DNA from: Phycobacter azelaicus
GTDB lineage: Bacteria; Pseudomonadota; Alphaproteobacteria; Rhodobacterales; Rhodobacteraceae
DNA length: 64,000 nt
Direction: 5' to 3'
Assembly (NCBI RefSeq): GCF_014884385.1
Contig: NZ_WKFH01000003.1
Coordinates: 1,440,001-1,504,000 of the forward strand
The notes beneath the pieces were generated by a model, which saw nothing but the letters and a program-made list of their open reading frames with translations, did not search any database and had not been told where the DNA came from. Below, piece after piece: positions 9,920 to 19,939 of the stretch; positions within the stretch are counted from its first letter, which is position 1; every line of letters starts with the position of its first letter. The translations under genes and the position numbers were made by a program.

Positions 9920-11533
9920 ATGACAGCAGACTATCTTTCGGTTCTGGGTGGGATCGGCATGTTCCTTGTGGGCATGAAGATCATGACAACGGCACTGCGC
10001 GATGCGGCGGGGCCAAACCTGCGGGCGATTCTGACCCGCTTCACTACGACACCGCTGAAGGGGGCGGTGACAGGAACCGTCTCGACCGCCGTAATCCAAT
10101 CCTCCAGTGCTACGACCGTGATGACAGTTGGGTTCGTTGGGGCAGGGCTTCTGACCATGCCCCAGGCTCTAGGAGTGATCTATGGCGCCAATATTGGAAC
10201 AACGGCGACAGGCTGGCTGGTGTCCATCCTTGGTTTCAAGCTGAAGCTTGGCAGCCTAGCCATGGCGGGGCTCTTGCTGTCTGGCCTTGCCGACCTTCTG
10301 GGGCGCGGTGTTGTTGCCCGAACGGGACGGATCATGTCCGGGCTTTGCCTGTTGTTGATCGGGCTGGACCTGATGCAATCGGGCATGTCGGATGTCACTG
10401 GTCTGATCACTCCCGAGATGCTGCCAACGCAAACTCTCTGGGGCATGGTGCTACTGGTTGGGCTGGGTGCTGGGATCACGATCCTTATGCAGTCTTCGTC
10501 TGCGGCCATGGCGCTGGCGCTCGTGATGCTGCAGGGCGGGGCGCTGACCATGCTGCAGGCGCTGGCGATCGTGATTGGCATGAATGTCGGAACCACATTT
10601 ACGGCCATTCTGGCAGCTGTTGGCGGATCACGGCCGATGCGGCAGACAGCCCTCGCAAACCTCGTGTTCAATATCGTGACTTCGCTCGTGGCCTTCGGAA
10701 TTCTTTTCCTAGGTGCAACATTGCTGTCTGATCTGGAGGCCGCCGTTGGCGCAGTGACGACGGTTCTTCTGTTTCATATGGGGTTCAACATTCTGGGGAC
10801 CGCGTTGTTCCTGCCGGTGACCGGGGCTTTTGCCACGCTCATAGCCCGATTGGTGCCGGACAAGCCCGCAGCGCCTGCAATCGATCTTGACCGTGCCCTC
10901 GTGCAGGATTCGGGGCTTGCCATCATGGCAGCAGCGGCTGCAGCGACCAGCACTTTTCAGCGTATGGCCGAGGCACTGTCCGCGGCCTTGATCGCGCCTC
11001 CAGACTATCGGCCTTTGGCGGCGCTGGGCCCTCTGCGGGAGGCTCTGCCGCAATTGACGGAGTTCCTTGCCGATATCCGCCTGCCAGAGGGGAGAGAGGA
11101 TCAGGAAGCCGCCTATGGCGCCCTTTTGCATGAGACGGATCACCTACTTCGCCTGATGGAGCGGTGCAAACAGACAAGCCAAATCTCGGACCTTTTGGAC
11201 GATCCTCTACTGCGCCGTCCGGCGCAGGCCTTTGCCATGGCCCTGGCATCTATCGCGGATGAAAGTGCAGATCTGGATAAGGCGGCCGTTCGCCTGCAGC
11301 GGCTTACGGCGCTGGTGGAGCGGCGCACCAGACGTCACCGGCGGGCGCTGATGCTGGGTGAGCATGCTGGGATGTACAAGTTGTCCGAGGTATTTGCCCA
11401 TACGGATGCGATGCGGTGGCTCCAGCGCAGTCTGCATCACGCAGAGCGTATCGCGCACTATGGGCATGTCGCGCACGAAGCTTTGGCTGCGGCAAAACCT
11501 GCTGCCGCAGCCGATCCTGTTGAGGTGGTTTAG
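9920..11533 (+). CDS. Na+/phosphate cotransporter family protein (NptA/PhoU type)
   Basis: 537 residues. The N-terminal ~310 residues are hydrophobic with the two Na/Pi-cotransporter repeats, each carrying the signature QSSSA (about residues 60 and 195), which line the transport pathway. The C-terminal ~200 residues are soluble, helical and PhoU-like ([17 protein letters not shown] and following), as in the bacterial two-domain form. It would import inorganic phosphate with sodium across the inner membrane, or regulate phosphate flux. The stop overlaps the convergent leuB stop by three bases, leaving no terminator between them. Confidence 0.88.
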   Translation: MTADYLSVLGGIGMFLVGMKIMTTALRDAAGPNLRAILTRFTTTPLKGAVTGTVSTAVIQSSSATTVMTVGFVGAGLLTMPQALGVIYGANIGTTATGWLVSILGFKLKLGSLAMAGLLLSGLADLLGRGVVARTGRIMSGLCLLLIGLDLMQSGMSDVTGLITPEMLPTQTLWGMVLLVGLGAGITILMQSSSAAMALALVMLQGGALTMLQALAIVIGMNVGTTFTAILAAVGGSRPMRQTALANLVFNIVTSLVAFGILFLGATLLSDLEAAVGAVTTVLLFHMGFNILGTALFLPVTGAFATLIARLVPDKPAAPAIDLDRALVQDSGLAIMAAAAAATSTFQRMAEALSAALIAPPDYRPLAALGPLREALPQLTEFLADIRLPEGREDQEAAYGALLHETDHLLRLMERCKQTSQISDLLDDPLLRRPAQAFAMALASIADESADLDKAAVRLQRLTALVERRTRRHRRALMLGEHAGMYKLSEVFAHTDAMRWLQRSLHHAERIAHYGHVAHEALAAAKPAAAADPVEVV

Positions 11534-12633
11534 AGGCTCGCTTCAAGCGCGGCGACGACGGCATCGCCCATTTCGCTGGTGGAGACGGGATCGACACCCT
11601 CTTCACCCAGAAGGTCCGCGGTGCGTACGCCATCTGCCAGAACCTTTTCGACAGCCGCTTCGAGGCGGTCTGCCTCAGCACCCATGTCGAAGGAATAGCG
11701 CAGCGCCATGGCAAAGCTGAGGATACAGGCAATCGGGTTCGCCTTGCCCTGACCGGCAATGTCGGGGGCCGAGCCGTGCACGGGTTCGTACAGAGCCTTG
11801 GGTCGGCCATTGGCCATCGGCTTGCCAAGGCTCGCAGAGGGTAGCATGCCAAGCGAGCCGGTCAGCATGGCTGCAGCATCGGACAGCAGATCGCCAAACA
11901 GGTTGTCGGTCACGATCACGTCGAACTGCTTGGGCCAGCGGCACAGCTGCATGGCGCCTGCGTCTGCATACATGTGGGACAGCTCGACCTCGGGGTAGTC
12001 CTTGGCCACTTCGGTGACGACTTCGCGCCACAGGATGCCCGACTCCATGACGTTGGCCTTTTCCATCGAGCACAGCTTCTTGTTCCGGCGCATGGCTAGC
12101 TCGAAAGCCGATCGGGCAACGCGGTCGATCTCGCTTTCGGTGTAGCGCTGGGTGTTGATGCCGACGCGTTCATTGCCTTCTTCGATGATGCCGCGGGGCT
12201 CACCAAAGTAGATGCCAGAGGTCAGCTCGCGCACGATCATGATGTCGAGGCCCGCGACTACGTCCTTTTTCAGCGAGGAGAAATCCGCCAGCGCGTCAAA
12301 GCACTGCGCCGGGCGCAGGTTGGCGTAAAGGTCCATCTCCTTGCGCAGGCGCAACAGGCCGCGCTCGGGTTTCACCGAGAAATCCAGCACGTCATACTTG
12401 GGGCCGCCCACGGCGCCCAGAAGCACGGCGTCGACGTCTTGCGCCTTGGCCATGGTATCGTCATGCAGCGGGGTCCCGTGCGCGTCATAGGCGGCGCCGC
12501 CGACCAGATCCTCGCTCACATCGAACTGAAGGTCACGCTTCTCGCCGTACCAGCCGATGACCTTGCGGACCTCTGCCATGACTTCGGGGCCGATGCCGTC
12601 ACCGGGCAGAATCAGGATCGATGGGTTGGACAT
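11530..12633 (-). CDS. leuB: 3-isopropylmalate dehydrogenase
   Basis: 367 residues. It oxidatively decarboxylates 3-isopropylmalate to 2-oxoisocaproate with NAD+, the third step of leucine synthesis in the cytoplasm. Family marks: [12 protein letters not shown] at the N terminus, [25 protein letters not shown], and the metal-binding signature [20 protein letters not shown]. The start ATG ([13 protein letters not shown]) follows AAGGAGG at 7-base spacing; the frame is open further upstream but without homology. leuCD lie about 5 kb away on the same strand with unrelated genes between, so the leucine genes here are not one operon. Confidence 0.97.
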   Translation of the reverse strand: MSNPSILILPGDGIGPEVMAEVRKVIGWYGEKRDLQFDVSEDLVGGAAYDAHGTPLHDDTMAKAQDVDAVLLGAVGGPKYDVLDFSVKPERGLLRLRKEMDLYANLRPAQCFDALADFSSLKKDVVAGLDIMIVRELTSGIYFGEPRGIIEEGNERVGINTQRYTESEIDRVARSAFELAMRRNKKLCSMEKANVMESGILWREVVTEVAKDYPEVELSHMYADAGAMQLCRWPKQFDVIVTDNLFGDLLSDAAAMLTGSLGMLPSASLGKPMANGRPKALYEPVHGSAPDIAGQGKANPIACILSFAMALRYSFDMGAEADRLEAAVEKVLADGVRTADLLGEEGVDPVSTSEMGDAVVAALEASL

Positions 12634-12707
12634 GCACTTCCTCCTTGAAATAGCTGGGGATGGGGTACTCTTCGGAACGGCCAGCGTCAATAACATGCCC
12701 TTTGCTT

Positions 12708-13616
12708 TTAAGGGGCTGTGGCCTGTTTCGCAGCCCTTTCGAGGCCCTGCGCCAGCAGGTCCCATACAGCGCGGATGCGCGGGGTGTGCCGCATGATGCC
12801 GTGGGCCGCCAGCCAGACGTGCAGGGGGGGCAGCGCCAAGTCCAGATCCAGTTCCTCTATCTCGGGGTCCAGCAGGGCCGGACCGCGCTGCGAAAAACCT
12901 ATCCCGCAGCCCGCGCGCAGCAGTTGCCAATAGGCCGATTGATTGTCGCAGCGGACCGCAAAGCTGTGCCGGTCGGCCTGAAATCCCATGGCCGCCATTG
13001 TCTTGAGGATCAGATCGTCCGCATCATACCCGATCAGGTCGTGTTCCCAGAGTTCCGCTATCGTCTTCGGGCGCCCGCGTTGCGCAAGGTAGGTCTTGGC
13101 GGCAAAGACCCCAAGCGGCAGATCGGCGACATGGCGCGCCACGATATCGAGCTGCGCCGGGCGATACATGCGCACCGCGATGTCGGCTGCGCGGAATACC
13201 AGGTTTTCCGAAGCATCGCTGGGCACCAATTCCAGTTCGATCCCCGGCTGGGCGCGGCGGATCTCGGCCAGGATGCGAGGCAGAACGTAATGCGAGGCAA
13301 AGACGCTGGCGGTAATGCGCACCGTGCCCGTCAGATCCTGAGATTGGCCAGCTGCGGTCAGGCTAATCGCATTCATACGCGCGTTGATCTCTTGTGCCAG
13401 CGGCAGCAACTTCTCGCCTTCGGGAGCCAGGGTCAGGCCGCGCGGATGACGATGAAACAGGCGTTGGTCCAGCTCACGCTCAAGCGTCTGGATGTGGCGG
13501 CCAAGGGTGGGCTGGCTGCGCCGCAACCGTTTGGCCGCCGCCGACAGAGAGCCGGTCTCTGCAACGGCAAGAAAGCTCTGGATCAGGGTCCAGTCGGTCA
13601 GGTGTGGCTTGTCCAT
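12708..13616 (-). CDS. LysR-family transcriptional regulator
   Basis: 302 residues. N-terminal winged HTH ([20 protein letters not shown], with [12 protein letters not shown]) and a C-terminal LysR substrate-binding domain ([10 protein letters not shown] onward) of normal length. It is transcribed divergently from the NAD-dependent epimerase-like gene at 13710, with a 93-bp gap, the classic LysR arrangement, so that gene is the likely target. The inducer cannot be told. It could also autoregulate. Confidence 0.92.
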   Translation of the reverse strand: MDKPHLTDWTLIQSFLAVAETGSLSAAAKRLRRSQPTLGRHIQTLERELDQRLFHRHPRGLTLAPEGEKLLPLAQEINARMNAISLTAAGQSQDLTGTVRITASVFASHYVLPRILAEIRRAQPGIELELVPSDASENLVFRAADIAVRMYRPAQLDIVARHVADLPLGVFAAKTYLAQRGRPKTIAELWEHDLIGYDADDLILKTMAAMGFQADRHSFAVRCDNQSAYWQLLRAGCGIGFSQRGPALLDPEIEELDLDLALPPLHVWLAAHGIMRHTPRIRAVWDLLAQGLERAAKQATAP

Positions 13617-13709
13617 TCAGTAATGAATGGCAGGTCTGCACATCCATGCAATATGAATAGTGGCTGTTAGGGCATATTCTGGGGCCGTTCAGGATGAAAG
13701 GAACCGGTC

Positions 13710-14579
13710 ATGCCCCGCAATGTGCTTATCCTTGGTGCCACAGGCCGGTTCGGCCGCGCTGCCTCTCACGCGTTTCGCGCGGCAGGCGATCACGTTACGG
13801 CCTTTGACCGCAAAAAAGACGATCTGATGCGATCAGCGGTGGGCAAGCATATCATTGTTGTGGGCTGGAACCCGGCCTACCCGGAATGGGCCGAGCAGGT
13901 CCCGCGGCTCCATGCGAAGGTGATCGCGGCGGCGCGGGCCAGTGGCTCCACCGTGATCGTTCCCGGCAATGTTTATGTCTTTGGCCCTCAGACGCCGACG
14001 CCCTGGTCCGAGCACTCGCCGCACCAGGCGCAGAATCCACTGGGGCGCATTCGGATTGCGATGGAGGAGGCCTATCGCGCTTCCGGTGTGCGAACGATCC
14101 TTCTACGAGCCGGAGATTTTCTCGATACCGAAGCATCAGGCAACTGGTTCGATGCAGTGATGACGGCCAAGCTGTCCAAGGGGAAGTTTGTCTATCCCGG
14201 CGATCCTGATGTTCCCCATGCCTGGGCCTACCTTCCCGACATGGCGCGGGCGGCAGTGGCCTTGGCAGATCAGGCAGATAGCCTGGCGGTCTTCTCGGAT
14301 ATTCCCTTTCCTGGATACACGTTGAGCGGGCGCGAGTTGCATGCTGCCGTGAACGCCGGACTTGCCGTTCCTGTTGAGCTCAAGCCCATGTCCTGGCTGC
14401 CCCTCCAGTTTGCACGTCCGTTCTGGCCGATGGGCCGCGGCCTTCTGGAGATGCGCTACCTTTGGAACACGGGGCATAGCCTTGATGGAAGCCTGATCCA
14501 TAGATTGCTGCCGAATTTCAAAGCGACACCGCTCTCAGAGGCCATCAAGAAGGTCCTGCCAAGCGATTTGCTGAGATAG
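13710..14579 (+). CDS. NAD(P)-dependent epimerase/reductase-like protein (SDR fold)
   Basis: 289 residues. The Rossmann signature VLILGATGRFGRAA is at the N terminus, with VIVPGNVYVFG and a Tyr-containing central part, as in extended or atypical short-chain dehydrogenases (NAD-dependent epimerase/dehydratase group). RBS GAAAGGAA precedes the ATG. It is divergent from the LysR gene, which probably controls it. The substrate is unknown. The family covers sugar-nucleotide epimerases and NAD(P)H-binding reductases, and nothing in the context distinguishes these. Confidence 0.8.
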   Translation: MPRNVLILGATGRFGRAASHAFRAAGDHVTAFDRKKDDLMRSAVGKHIIVVGWNPAYPEWAEQVPRLHAKVIAAARASGSTVIVPGNVYVFGPQTPTPWSEHSPHQAQNPLGRIRIAMEEAYRASGVRTILLRAGDFLDTEASGNWFDAVMTAKLSKGKFVYPGDPDVPHAWAYLPDMARAAVALADQADSLAVFSDIPFPGYTLSGRELHAAVNAGLAVPVELKPMSWLPLQFARPFWPMGRGLLEMRYLWNTGHSLDGSLIHRLLPNFKATPLSEAIKKVLPSDLLR

Positions 14580-14699
14580 AGGATCGGAAAAACATGCTCT
14601 CCCGCCCCCCCGCAGGTGACCTGGCTGTTGCCAGATCTCTTTGGTAGCGTTGGGCGTATGACCAGAGGCAATGACGAGTGGGGGGGGCGACCCCTTCGG

Positions 14700-15791
14700 T
14701 TACTCGGTCCCGTGAGTAGGGTTTGGTGTCGGCAATTTGATGTCTACCCAGACCAGCCTGTGTCGGCTGGCGCGGGCGGCGGTCTCCGTATCCGGCAAGG
14801 ACCAGCCGACACCCGCTTTTTCAATTTTGAGAGCTGCAGAGGGCAACACATAATCGACCCGCATGCGCCCTGGCCTGCTCCACTCCACTGTGTCGAGGCT
14901 GCCTGCTCGGCTCGCGGGGCGTGGATCCACCACTCTTGGGTCACCAAGGAGATCTGCAATTGCATGGTGCAGGCCCTCTCCTTTTTCCGGGTCAAGATTA
15001 GCGCCTCCCACAATCACAAAGAGCCGACCTATCTTTCGCCGATAGGGCTCAGGAAGGCCGTTATCCAGCAGGATCTGCCACAAGCGGATCTCATCGTGAT
15101 TGCGACGGCCGTTGCGGTCTTCGGGGCCATCGAACACAGGCGGTCCGGCCTGGAAGGTCATCAGGTCGAGCTGGGCACCCTGCGGAAGTTGGATCGGAAC
15201 AACCCAATGGGCAGTAGATGAAAGACGCTGGACCTGCTGGGCTTCGGCAGAGGGGTAGGGACGCCCGTCCGGATGACGGGGCAGGAGGGAACCGGGCAGA
15301 TCTCGCCACAAGAGCGCTGACAGGTCCAGCGCCTCGGTTGCCAAGATTGGAAACCGGGACAGCACGGCGATCCCGCCTTTGCCGGTGAAGTCGCCGAACC
15401 CCTGGGCGTCCCCGGGCCCGCCAATGCGGCCGTCCCCATCGAGATCCACCCCTGAGGAAAGCCCTGCGTTCGGCTGCCGAGCGAAGATGTAAGGATAGGG
15501 AGCGCCTGCAAGGGCCAGACGGCGCTCCAGCGCCTCGAGGCCGCGGTTCTCATAGTCCCAGTCGATGCCCTGAAGGGCGATGATATCTGGATCTGCCGCC
15601 GCGATGACCTTGATAACGGCTGCAATCTGCGCATCTTCGCCTTTTTCGATGTCACGCAGCATCAATCCTGGCCCTTTGCGGGACAGTTCGATGTTGTAGG
15701 TCGCGATCCGCAGAGTGTCGGATCGCGCAGGCAGGCAGGCGAGTAGAAAGGTTGAGAGCAAGGCCGCAATGAAGACGGCCAACCGCCTCAT
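14700..15791 (-). CDS. Secreted endonuclease/exonuclease/phosphatase-fold protein, catalytic residues altered
   Basis: 363 residues. A signal peptide (residues ~1-24, hydrophobic core AVFIAALLSTFLLACLP) is followed by an EEP fold: RIATYNIEL, DPDIIALQG, AVLSRFPI, EDRNGRRNHDE, a RVDYVLPS segment and final SRHRLVWVD. In canonical members the metal and catalytic residues are Glu in LQE, Asp in GDxN and Asp in SDH; here these positions read LQG, GGAN and SRH. It may be a non-catalytic or divergent member. Its start overlaps the end of the upstream membrane gene by four bases, so the two are translationally coupled. Confidence 0.75.
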   Translation of the reverse strand: MRRLAVFIAALLSTFLLACLPARSDTLRIATYNIELSRKGPGLMLRDIEKGEDAQIAAVIKVIAAADPDIIALQGIDWDYENRGLEALERRLALAGAPYPYIFARQPNAGLSSGVDLDGDGRIGGPGDAQGFGDFTGKGGIAVLSRFPILATEALDLSALLWRDLPGSLLPRHPDGRPYPSAEAQQVQRLSSTAHWVVPIQLPQGAQLDLMTFQAGPPVFDGPEDRNGRRNHDEIRLWQILLDNGLPEPYRRKIGRLFVIVGGANLDPEKGEGLHHAIADLLGDPRVVDPRPASRAGSLDTVEWSRPGRMRVDYVLPSAALKIEKAGVGWSLPDTETAARASRHRLVWVDIKLPTPNPTHGTE

Positions 15792-16621
15792 GCGGTTTGC
15801 AGAACGTCAGGATCGGCATAGGCGGCCCGGCGCCTTTGGGCTATCAGCTCGGCCACGCGCAACAGCGCCAGCCCCCGCATGATCATCGAGGCTGGCACAA
15901 AGGCCCAGGCGCTGATCGTCCAGATCAGTGTCTGTGGTGTCGCAAGAATAGCAGGGTCGAAAAGCCCCTGACCCAGTTTGACCAGCGCCGGGATCGCAAA
16001 GGGCAACAGCACTCCGATTACCATGTTGATCCGCCCGTCCCGCTGCAGACGCAGGACAACGTCACCGCCGGTGGTGGGATCGAACAGCGGCAGGTTGACC
16101 CAGACATTGAACGCCCCATTGCCAAGAGGCCAGTTTCCAACACGGATTGCCACGGCGAAGCCGGCAATGGTCAAAATCGCCAGAACATAGCTGAGGCCGG
16201 CGGCCGAGCGTACGGCGAGCACCAGCGCATCGGGGACTTCGGCGGGCATCATCAGGGTTGTAAGACGCACGGGCGAGTAGGCGAAATCCATGATCGCCCC
16301 AAGGCGCGCTCCCAATTCATGGATCAGTGCTGTCAGACTGGTCGGATCCAAAGGATGGCGGGCCAGAAGGGTCAACAGGCCCACTGCTGTAAACAAGGAC
16401 ACGAACCGGATGCGGTTCAGCGGGGGCGCCTGGCGGAACTCCACAAAGCTTGGGAAGTTCGAGAAGTACTCCGCAAAGGTCAGTGCAGCGCCTAAGAGCG
16501 CCATGAACACGACGATTTCCGGGGATTCCGTGGCCGATACCGGCAGCAGCAAAGACGGCATCGCGATCAGCAATGCCACCAATACGCCGCGGATTGCCGC
16601 GCCTATGATGCGTGCAAACAC
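15788..16621 (-). CDS. Multi-pass membrane protein of unknown function
   Basis: 277 residues with about six hydrophobic segments (near residues 10-30, 35-55, 75-92, 135-165, 200-222 and 235-260) and short loops. I recognise no family motif. Its stop overlaps the start of the secreted EEP-fold gene (ATGA type), so the pair forms an operon; a joint envelope role is inferred from that only. Confidence 0.7.
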   Translation of the reverse strand: MFARIIGAAIRGVLVALLIAMPSLLLPVSATESPEIVVFMALLGAALTFAEYFSNFPSFVEFRQAPPLNRIRFVSLFTAVGLLTLLARHPLDPTSLTALIHELGARLGAIMDFAYSPVRLTTLMMPAEVPDALVLAVRSAAGLSYVLAILTIAGFAVAIRVGNWPLGNGAFNVWVNLPLFDPTTGGDVVLRLQRDGRINMVIGVLLPFAIPALVKLGQGLFDPAILATPQTLIWTISAWAFVPASMIMRGLALLRVAELIAQRRRAAYADPDVLQTA

Positions 16622-16987
16622 TACGATCTGTTCCCTTCAACCTGGACCGGCCGGTACTTTGCCGTGCCATTTTTCCAACTTGTGTTCTTTGGCGTAGGCC
16701 AAAGAGTCTGCCTCAATTGTGCCTTATTTCAACATGGCGGAGGGGCAGCACTCAAGTGGCTTGGCTCTCCCAGCCTGAATGAAACCGGCTTTCGCAGCGA
16801 AACTGATGCCGGTTTACATCAGCAGATGCCCAGTGTTTCAGCGCCTTATTGATGGGGGCACAACATCTTGGGTGTTGGGGTTGCTTCTGCGCAAGTCGTT
16901 TTCGGCTGGTCCTGGTGGGCGCATATGAAGTGAATCAAGCTTTAGTAAATATGTCTCAAATATGGCGGAATGTGCGGGCTTACCGAC
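16622..16987. other. Gene-free stretch upstream of a membrane-protein operon
   Basis: 366 bases with no supported gene. It contains a small hairpin CTTTGGC-GTAG-GCCAAAG around 16689-16706. It lies between the 3' end of the HdeD-like gene and the start of the 15788-16621 gene, so it should hold that operon's promoter; none is obvious. Confidence 0.4.
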
Positions 16988-17512
16988 TCATTGCCGCCCG
17001 CCAGAGCGAAGGATCAGGCTCCATAGGATCAGCCCCGCACCGTTCAAGACCAATTCAATGCCCATCAGAATTCCAAGAAGGGACAGCGTTGCCGCTGCAA
17101 AATTAACCCAGATGTACCCGGCCAGCAGGACGGACAAAGCACCTGAAAGAAGAAGCGGGAAAAACAGGGGAGCTTCACGCACACGCCATGCGAAAACGAT
17201 CCTGAGGATACCGCTGGTGGCCAACAGGATCATTATGAGCATGGTCAGCGAAATGGCCCCGGCCAGCGGATTGAACAGGAAGTTGACACCAAGGGAGCTC
17301 ATCAGGATACCCATCAGAACCGCGAAGATCCTGCTTCCTGTCTGACGGTCTCCGGACAGGCCGCCAATGATCTGCAGGACGCCAGCGATCAGCAGGGCCG
17401 CGCCGGTCAGCGTTGTCACCGCCAATGTTGCAATGACTGTGTTCCCGAGCACCAGAATGCCGAACAGAACCGAGACCAGCCCAAGAAGAAGCCATTTGTT
17501 TGCTTCCGACAT
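16988..17512 (-). CDS. HdeD-family (DUF308) membrane protein
   Basis: 174 residues with six regularly spaced hydrophobic helices, each pair separated by short Arg-containing turns, as in the HdeD/DUF308 repeat family associated with acid resistance in Escherichia coli. The ATG at 17512 (MSEANKWLLLG) follows GGAGA at 5-6 bases; an in-frame TTG four codons upstream overlaps that RBS and is not preferred. It stands alone between leuD and the membrane operon. The role outside enterics is not established. Confidence 0.8.
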   Translation of the reverse strand: MSEANKWLLLGLVSVLFGILVLGNTVIATLAVTTLTGAALLIAGVLQIIGGLSGDRQTGSRIFAVLMGILMSSLGVNFLFNPLAGAISLTMLIMILLATSGILRIVFAWRVREAPLFFPLLLSGALSVLLAGYIWVNFAAATLSLLGILMGIELVLNGAGLILWSLILRSGGRQ

Positions 17513-17601
17513 CGTATTCTCCAATCGTTCTAATGGACCAAAATCTGAAAAGCAGATGGAATATCCCTAGAGTATAGCCCGGCCGACAGTCGTTACAGAG
17601 C

Positions 17602-17625
17602 AAAAAAGCCGCCCAAAAGGGCGGC
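17602..17625 (-). terminator. Rho-independent terminator of leuCD
   Basis: On the minus strand GCCGCCC pairs with GGGCGGC across TTTT, followed by six T. It lies 36 bases after the leuD stop codon. Confidence 0.85.
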
Positions 17626-17660
17626 TTTCGAAAGTGCTCGAACCTTTAAGGCGAGGCCAA

Positions 17661-18266
17661 TCACACCCAGGGGCGTTCCTGAGCCATCTTGGTCTCAAAG
17701 CTCTGGATTGCGTCGGCTTTCTCCAAGGTGAGGCCGATATCATCAAGGCCGTTCAGCAGGCAGTGCTTCTTGAAGGCATCGACCTCGAACTTGATCACTT
17801 CCCCGTCCGAGGTGGTGATTTCCTGTGCTTCCAGATCCACGGTCATACGGGCGTTCTCACCCTTTTCCGCGTCCTTCATCAACAGGTCCACCTGCTCTTG
17901 TGGCAGCACGATGGGCAGGATGCCGTTCTTGAAGCAGTTGTTGAAGAAGATGTCGGCAAAGGAGGTGGAGATCACGCATTTGATGCCGAAATCCGCAATC
18001 GCCCAAGGGGCGTGTTCGCGGGAGGAGCCGCAGCCAAAGTTGTCTCCCGCCACCAGGATCTCGGCCTTGCGGTACTGGGGCTTGTTCAGAACGAAATCCT
18101 CGATCTCGTTGCCCTGACGGTCATAGCGCATCTCGTCAAAGAGATTCACGCCAAGGCCCGAACGTTTGATCGTCTTCAGGAAGACCTTGGGGATGATCAT
18201 ATCGGTGTCGATATTGACCAGCGGCATGGGCGCCGCGATACCGTGCAGTTTTTTGAACTTTTCCAT
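17661..18266 (-). CDS. leuD: 3-isopropylmalate dehydratase small subunit
   Basis: 201 residues, the swivelling-domain subunit of isopropylmalate isomerase, which works with LeuC to convert 2- to 3-isopropylmalate. [18 protein letters not shown] at the N terminus and [18 protein letters not shown] are diagnostic. Normal length. It begins 12 bases after the leuC stop, so leuC-leuD is an operon ended by the hairpin at 17602-17625. Confidence 0.97.
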   Translation of the reverse strand: MEKFKKLHGIAAPMPLVNIDTDMIIPKVFLKTIKRSGLGVNLFDEMRYDRQGNEIEDFVLNKPQYRKAEILVAGDNFGCGSSREHAPWAIADFGIKCVISTSFADIFFNNCFKNGILPIVLPQEQVDLLMKDAEKGENARMTVDLEAQEITTSDGEVIKFEVDAFKKHCLLNGLDDIGLTLEKADAIQSFETKMAQERPWV

Positions 18267-18278
18267 ATCGCTGGCTCC

Positions 18279-19685
18279 TTACATCAGCTCGCGGACATCG
18301 GTCAGGTGACCGGTGATGGCGGCAGCGGCGGCCATGGCCGGGCTGACCAGGTGGGTGCGGCCCTTGTAGCCCTGACGCCCCTCGAAGTTGCGGTTCGAGG
18401 TGGCGGCGCAGCGCTCACCCTCGCTCAACTGGTCGGGGTTCATCGCCAGACACATGGAGCAGCCCGCAAGGCGCCATTCGAAACCTGCCTCTTTGAAGAT
18501 ATCTGCCAGGCCCTCTTCTTCGGCCTGAGCACGCACCAGGCCTGAGCCGGGCACGATCATGGCGCGCAGACCATCCTTGATCTTCTTGCCCTTGACCACT
18601 TCGGCCACTGCGCGCAGATCCTCGATCCGGCCATTGGTGCAGGAGCCGATAAAGACGGTGTCGATCTCGATATCGGTCAGTTTCTGACCGGGGGTCAGAC
18701 CCATGTAATCGAGCGCACGGCGGGCCGCCTCGACCTTGCCGCCTTCGAAGTCCTCAGGCGCGGGAACGGTCGCAGTGATCGGCAAAACATCCTCGGGGGA
18801 AGTGCCCCAGGTCACGACGGGCTGGATGTCTTCGCCTTTGAGGGTCACGACCTTGTCGAAGTGAGCGCCTTCGTCGGTGTAAAGCGTTTTCCACCAGTTC
18901 ATCGCGGCTTCCCACTGAGCGCCCTTGGGGGCATGCGGGCGGCCTTTGACGTATTCGAACGTGGTTTCATCCGGCGCGATCAGGCCCGCGCGTGCGCCGC
19001 CTTCGATGGCCATGTTGCAGACGGTCATGCGCCCTTCCATCGACAGATCGCGGATCGCTTCACCGCAGTATTCGATCACATAGCCGGTGCCGCCGGCTGT
19101 GCCGGTCTCGCCGATCACCGCAAGAGTGATGTCCTTGGCGGTCACGCCCGGCTTCAGCTTGCCGGTGATCTCCACCTTCATGTTTTTGGATTTCTTCTGG
19201 ATTAGCGTCTGGGTGGCCAGCACATGCTCCACCTCGGAGGTGCCGATGCCGTGCGCCAGCGCGCCGAATGCGCCATGAGTCGCGGTGTGGCTGTCGCCGC
19301 AGACCACGGTCATGCCGGGCAGGGTCCAGCCCTGTTCAGGGCCGACGATATGCACGATGCCCTGGCGAATGTCGCTGACCGGGTAATAATGCACGCCGAA
19401 TTCCTTGGCGTTCTTGTCGAGCGCCTCGACCTGGATGCGGCTTTCCTCGGTCATCTGCTTTGGGTCTTCGCGGCCTGTCGTTGTGGGCACGTTGTGGTCC
19501 GGCACGGCGATGGTTTTATCCGGCGAATGCACTTTGCGGCCTGCCATGCGCAGACCTTCAAAGGCCTGCGGGCTGGTCACTTCGTGGACCAGGTGGCGGT
19601 CGATATAAAGCAGGCAGGTGCCGTCCTCTGCTTCATGCGCAACATGCGCATCCCAGATTTTGTCATAGAGTGTTTTGGGGGACAT
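18279..19685 (-). CDS. leuC: 3-isopropylmalate dehydratase large subunit
   Basis: 468 residues, aconitase-family subunit carrying the 4Fe-4S cluster for the leucine pathway isomerase. Cluster ligands are seen in [13 protein letters not shown] (about residue 349) and [11 protein letters not shown] (about residues 409-412); [14 protein letters not shown] is also typical. The ATG giving [14 protein letters not shown] follows GGGAGAGGA at a good distance; the frame extends upstream but without family similarity. No leader peptide or attenuator is visible upstream. Confidence 0.97.
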   Translation of the reverse strand: MSPKTLYDKIWDAHVAHEAEDGTCLLYIDRHLVHEVTSPQAFEGLRMAGRKVHSPDKTIAVPDHNVPTTTGREDPKQMTEESRIQVEALDKNAKEFGVHYYPVSDIRQGIVHIVGPEQGWTLPGMTVVCGDSHTATHGAFGALAHGIGTSEVEHVLATQTLIQKKSKNMKVEITGKLKPGVTAKDITLAVIGETGTAGGTGYVIEYCGEAIRDLSMEGRMTVCNMAIEGGARAGLIAPDETTFEYVKGRPHAPKGAQWEAAMNWWKTLYTDEGAHFDKVVTLKGEDIQPVVTWGTSPEDVLPITATVPAPEDFEGGKVEAARRALDYMGLTPGQKLTDIEIDTVFIGSCTNGRIEDLRAVAEVVKGKKIKDGLRAMIVPGSGLVRAQAEEEGLADIFKEAGFEWRLAGCSMCLAMNPDQLSEGERCAATSNRNFEGRQGYKGRTHLVSPAMAAAAAITGHLTDVRELM

Positions 19686-19939
19686 GGGTCCTCTCCCGTT
19701 CTGTATTGGATAAGCTGGCTTTGGGCTGGGCTGCAGCCTTATAGGCGCGCCAGGACCGTGCGGGCGGCGCCATAGAACCGCTCGCGCAGACGAGCGCGGT
19801 CTTGCAGTTCGATATTCTGGGCCAATACGAAGGTCATGCCTGTCAGATACAACCGGGCTGCGCGACAATCAAGGTTCCACGCAAAGGCGTTGTGCCATTG
19901 TTCTTGCATATTTCCCTTGGCCACCGGCATGCTGGCCCA

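Noticed and set aside
17634..18545. Long plus-strand frame opposite leuC-leuD
   Set aside because: It mirrors codon bias of the real genes on the other strand; no homology or RBS.
19686..19800. Leader peptide/attenuator upstream of leuC
   Set aside because: No short frame rich in Leu codons with paired terminator and antiterminator stems could be found.
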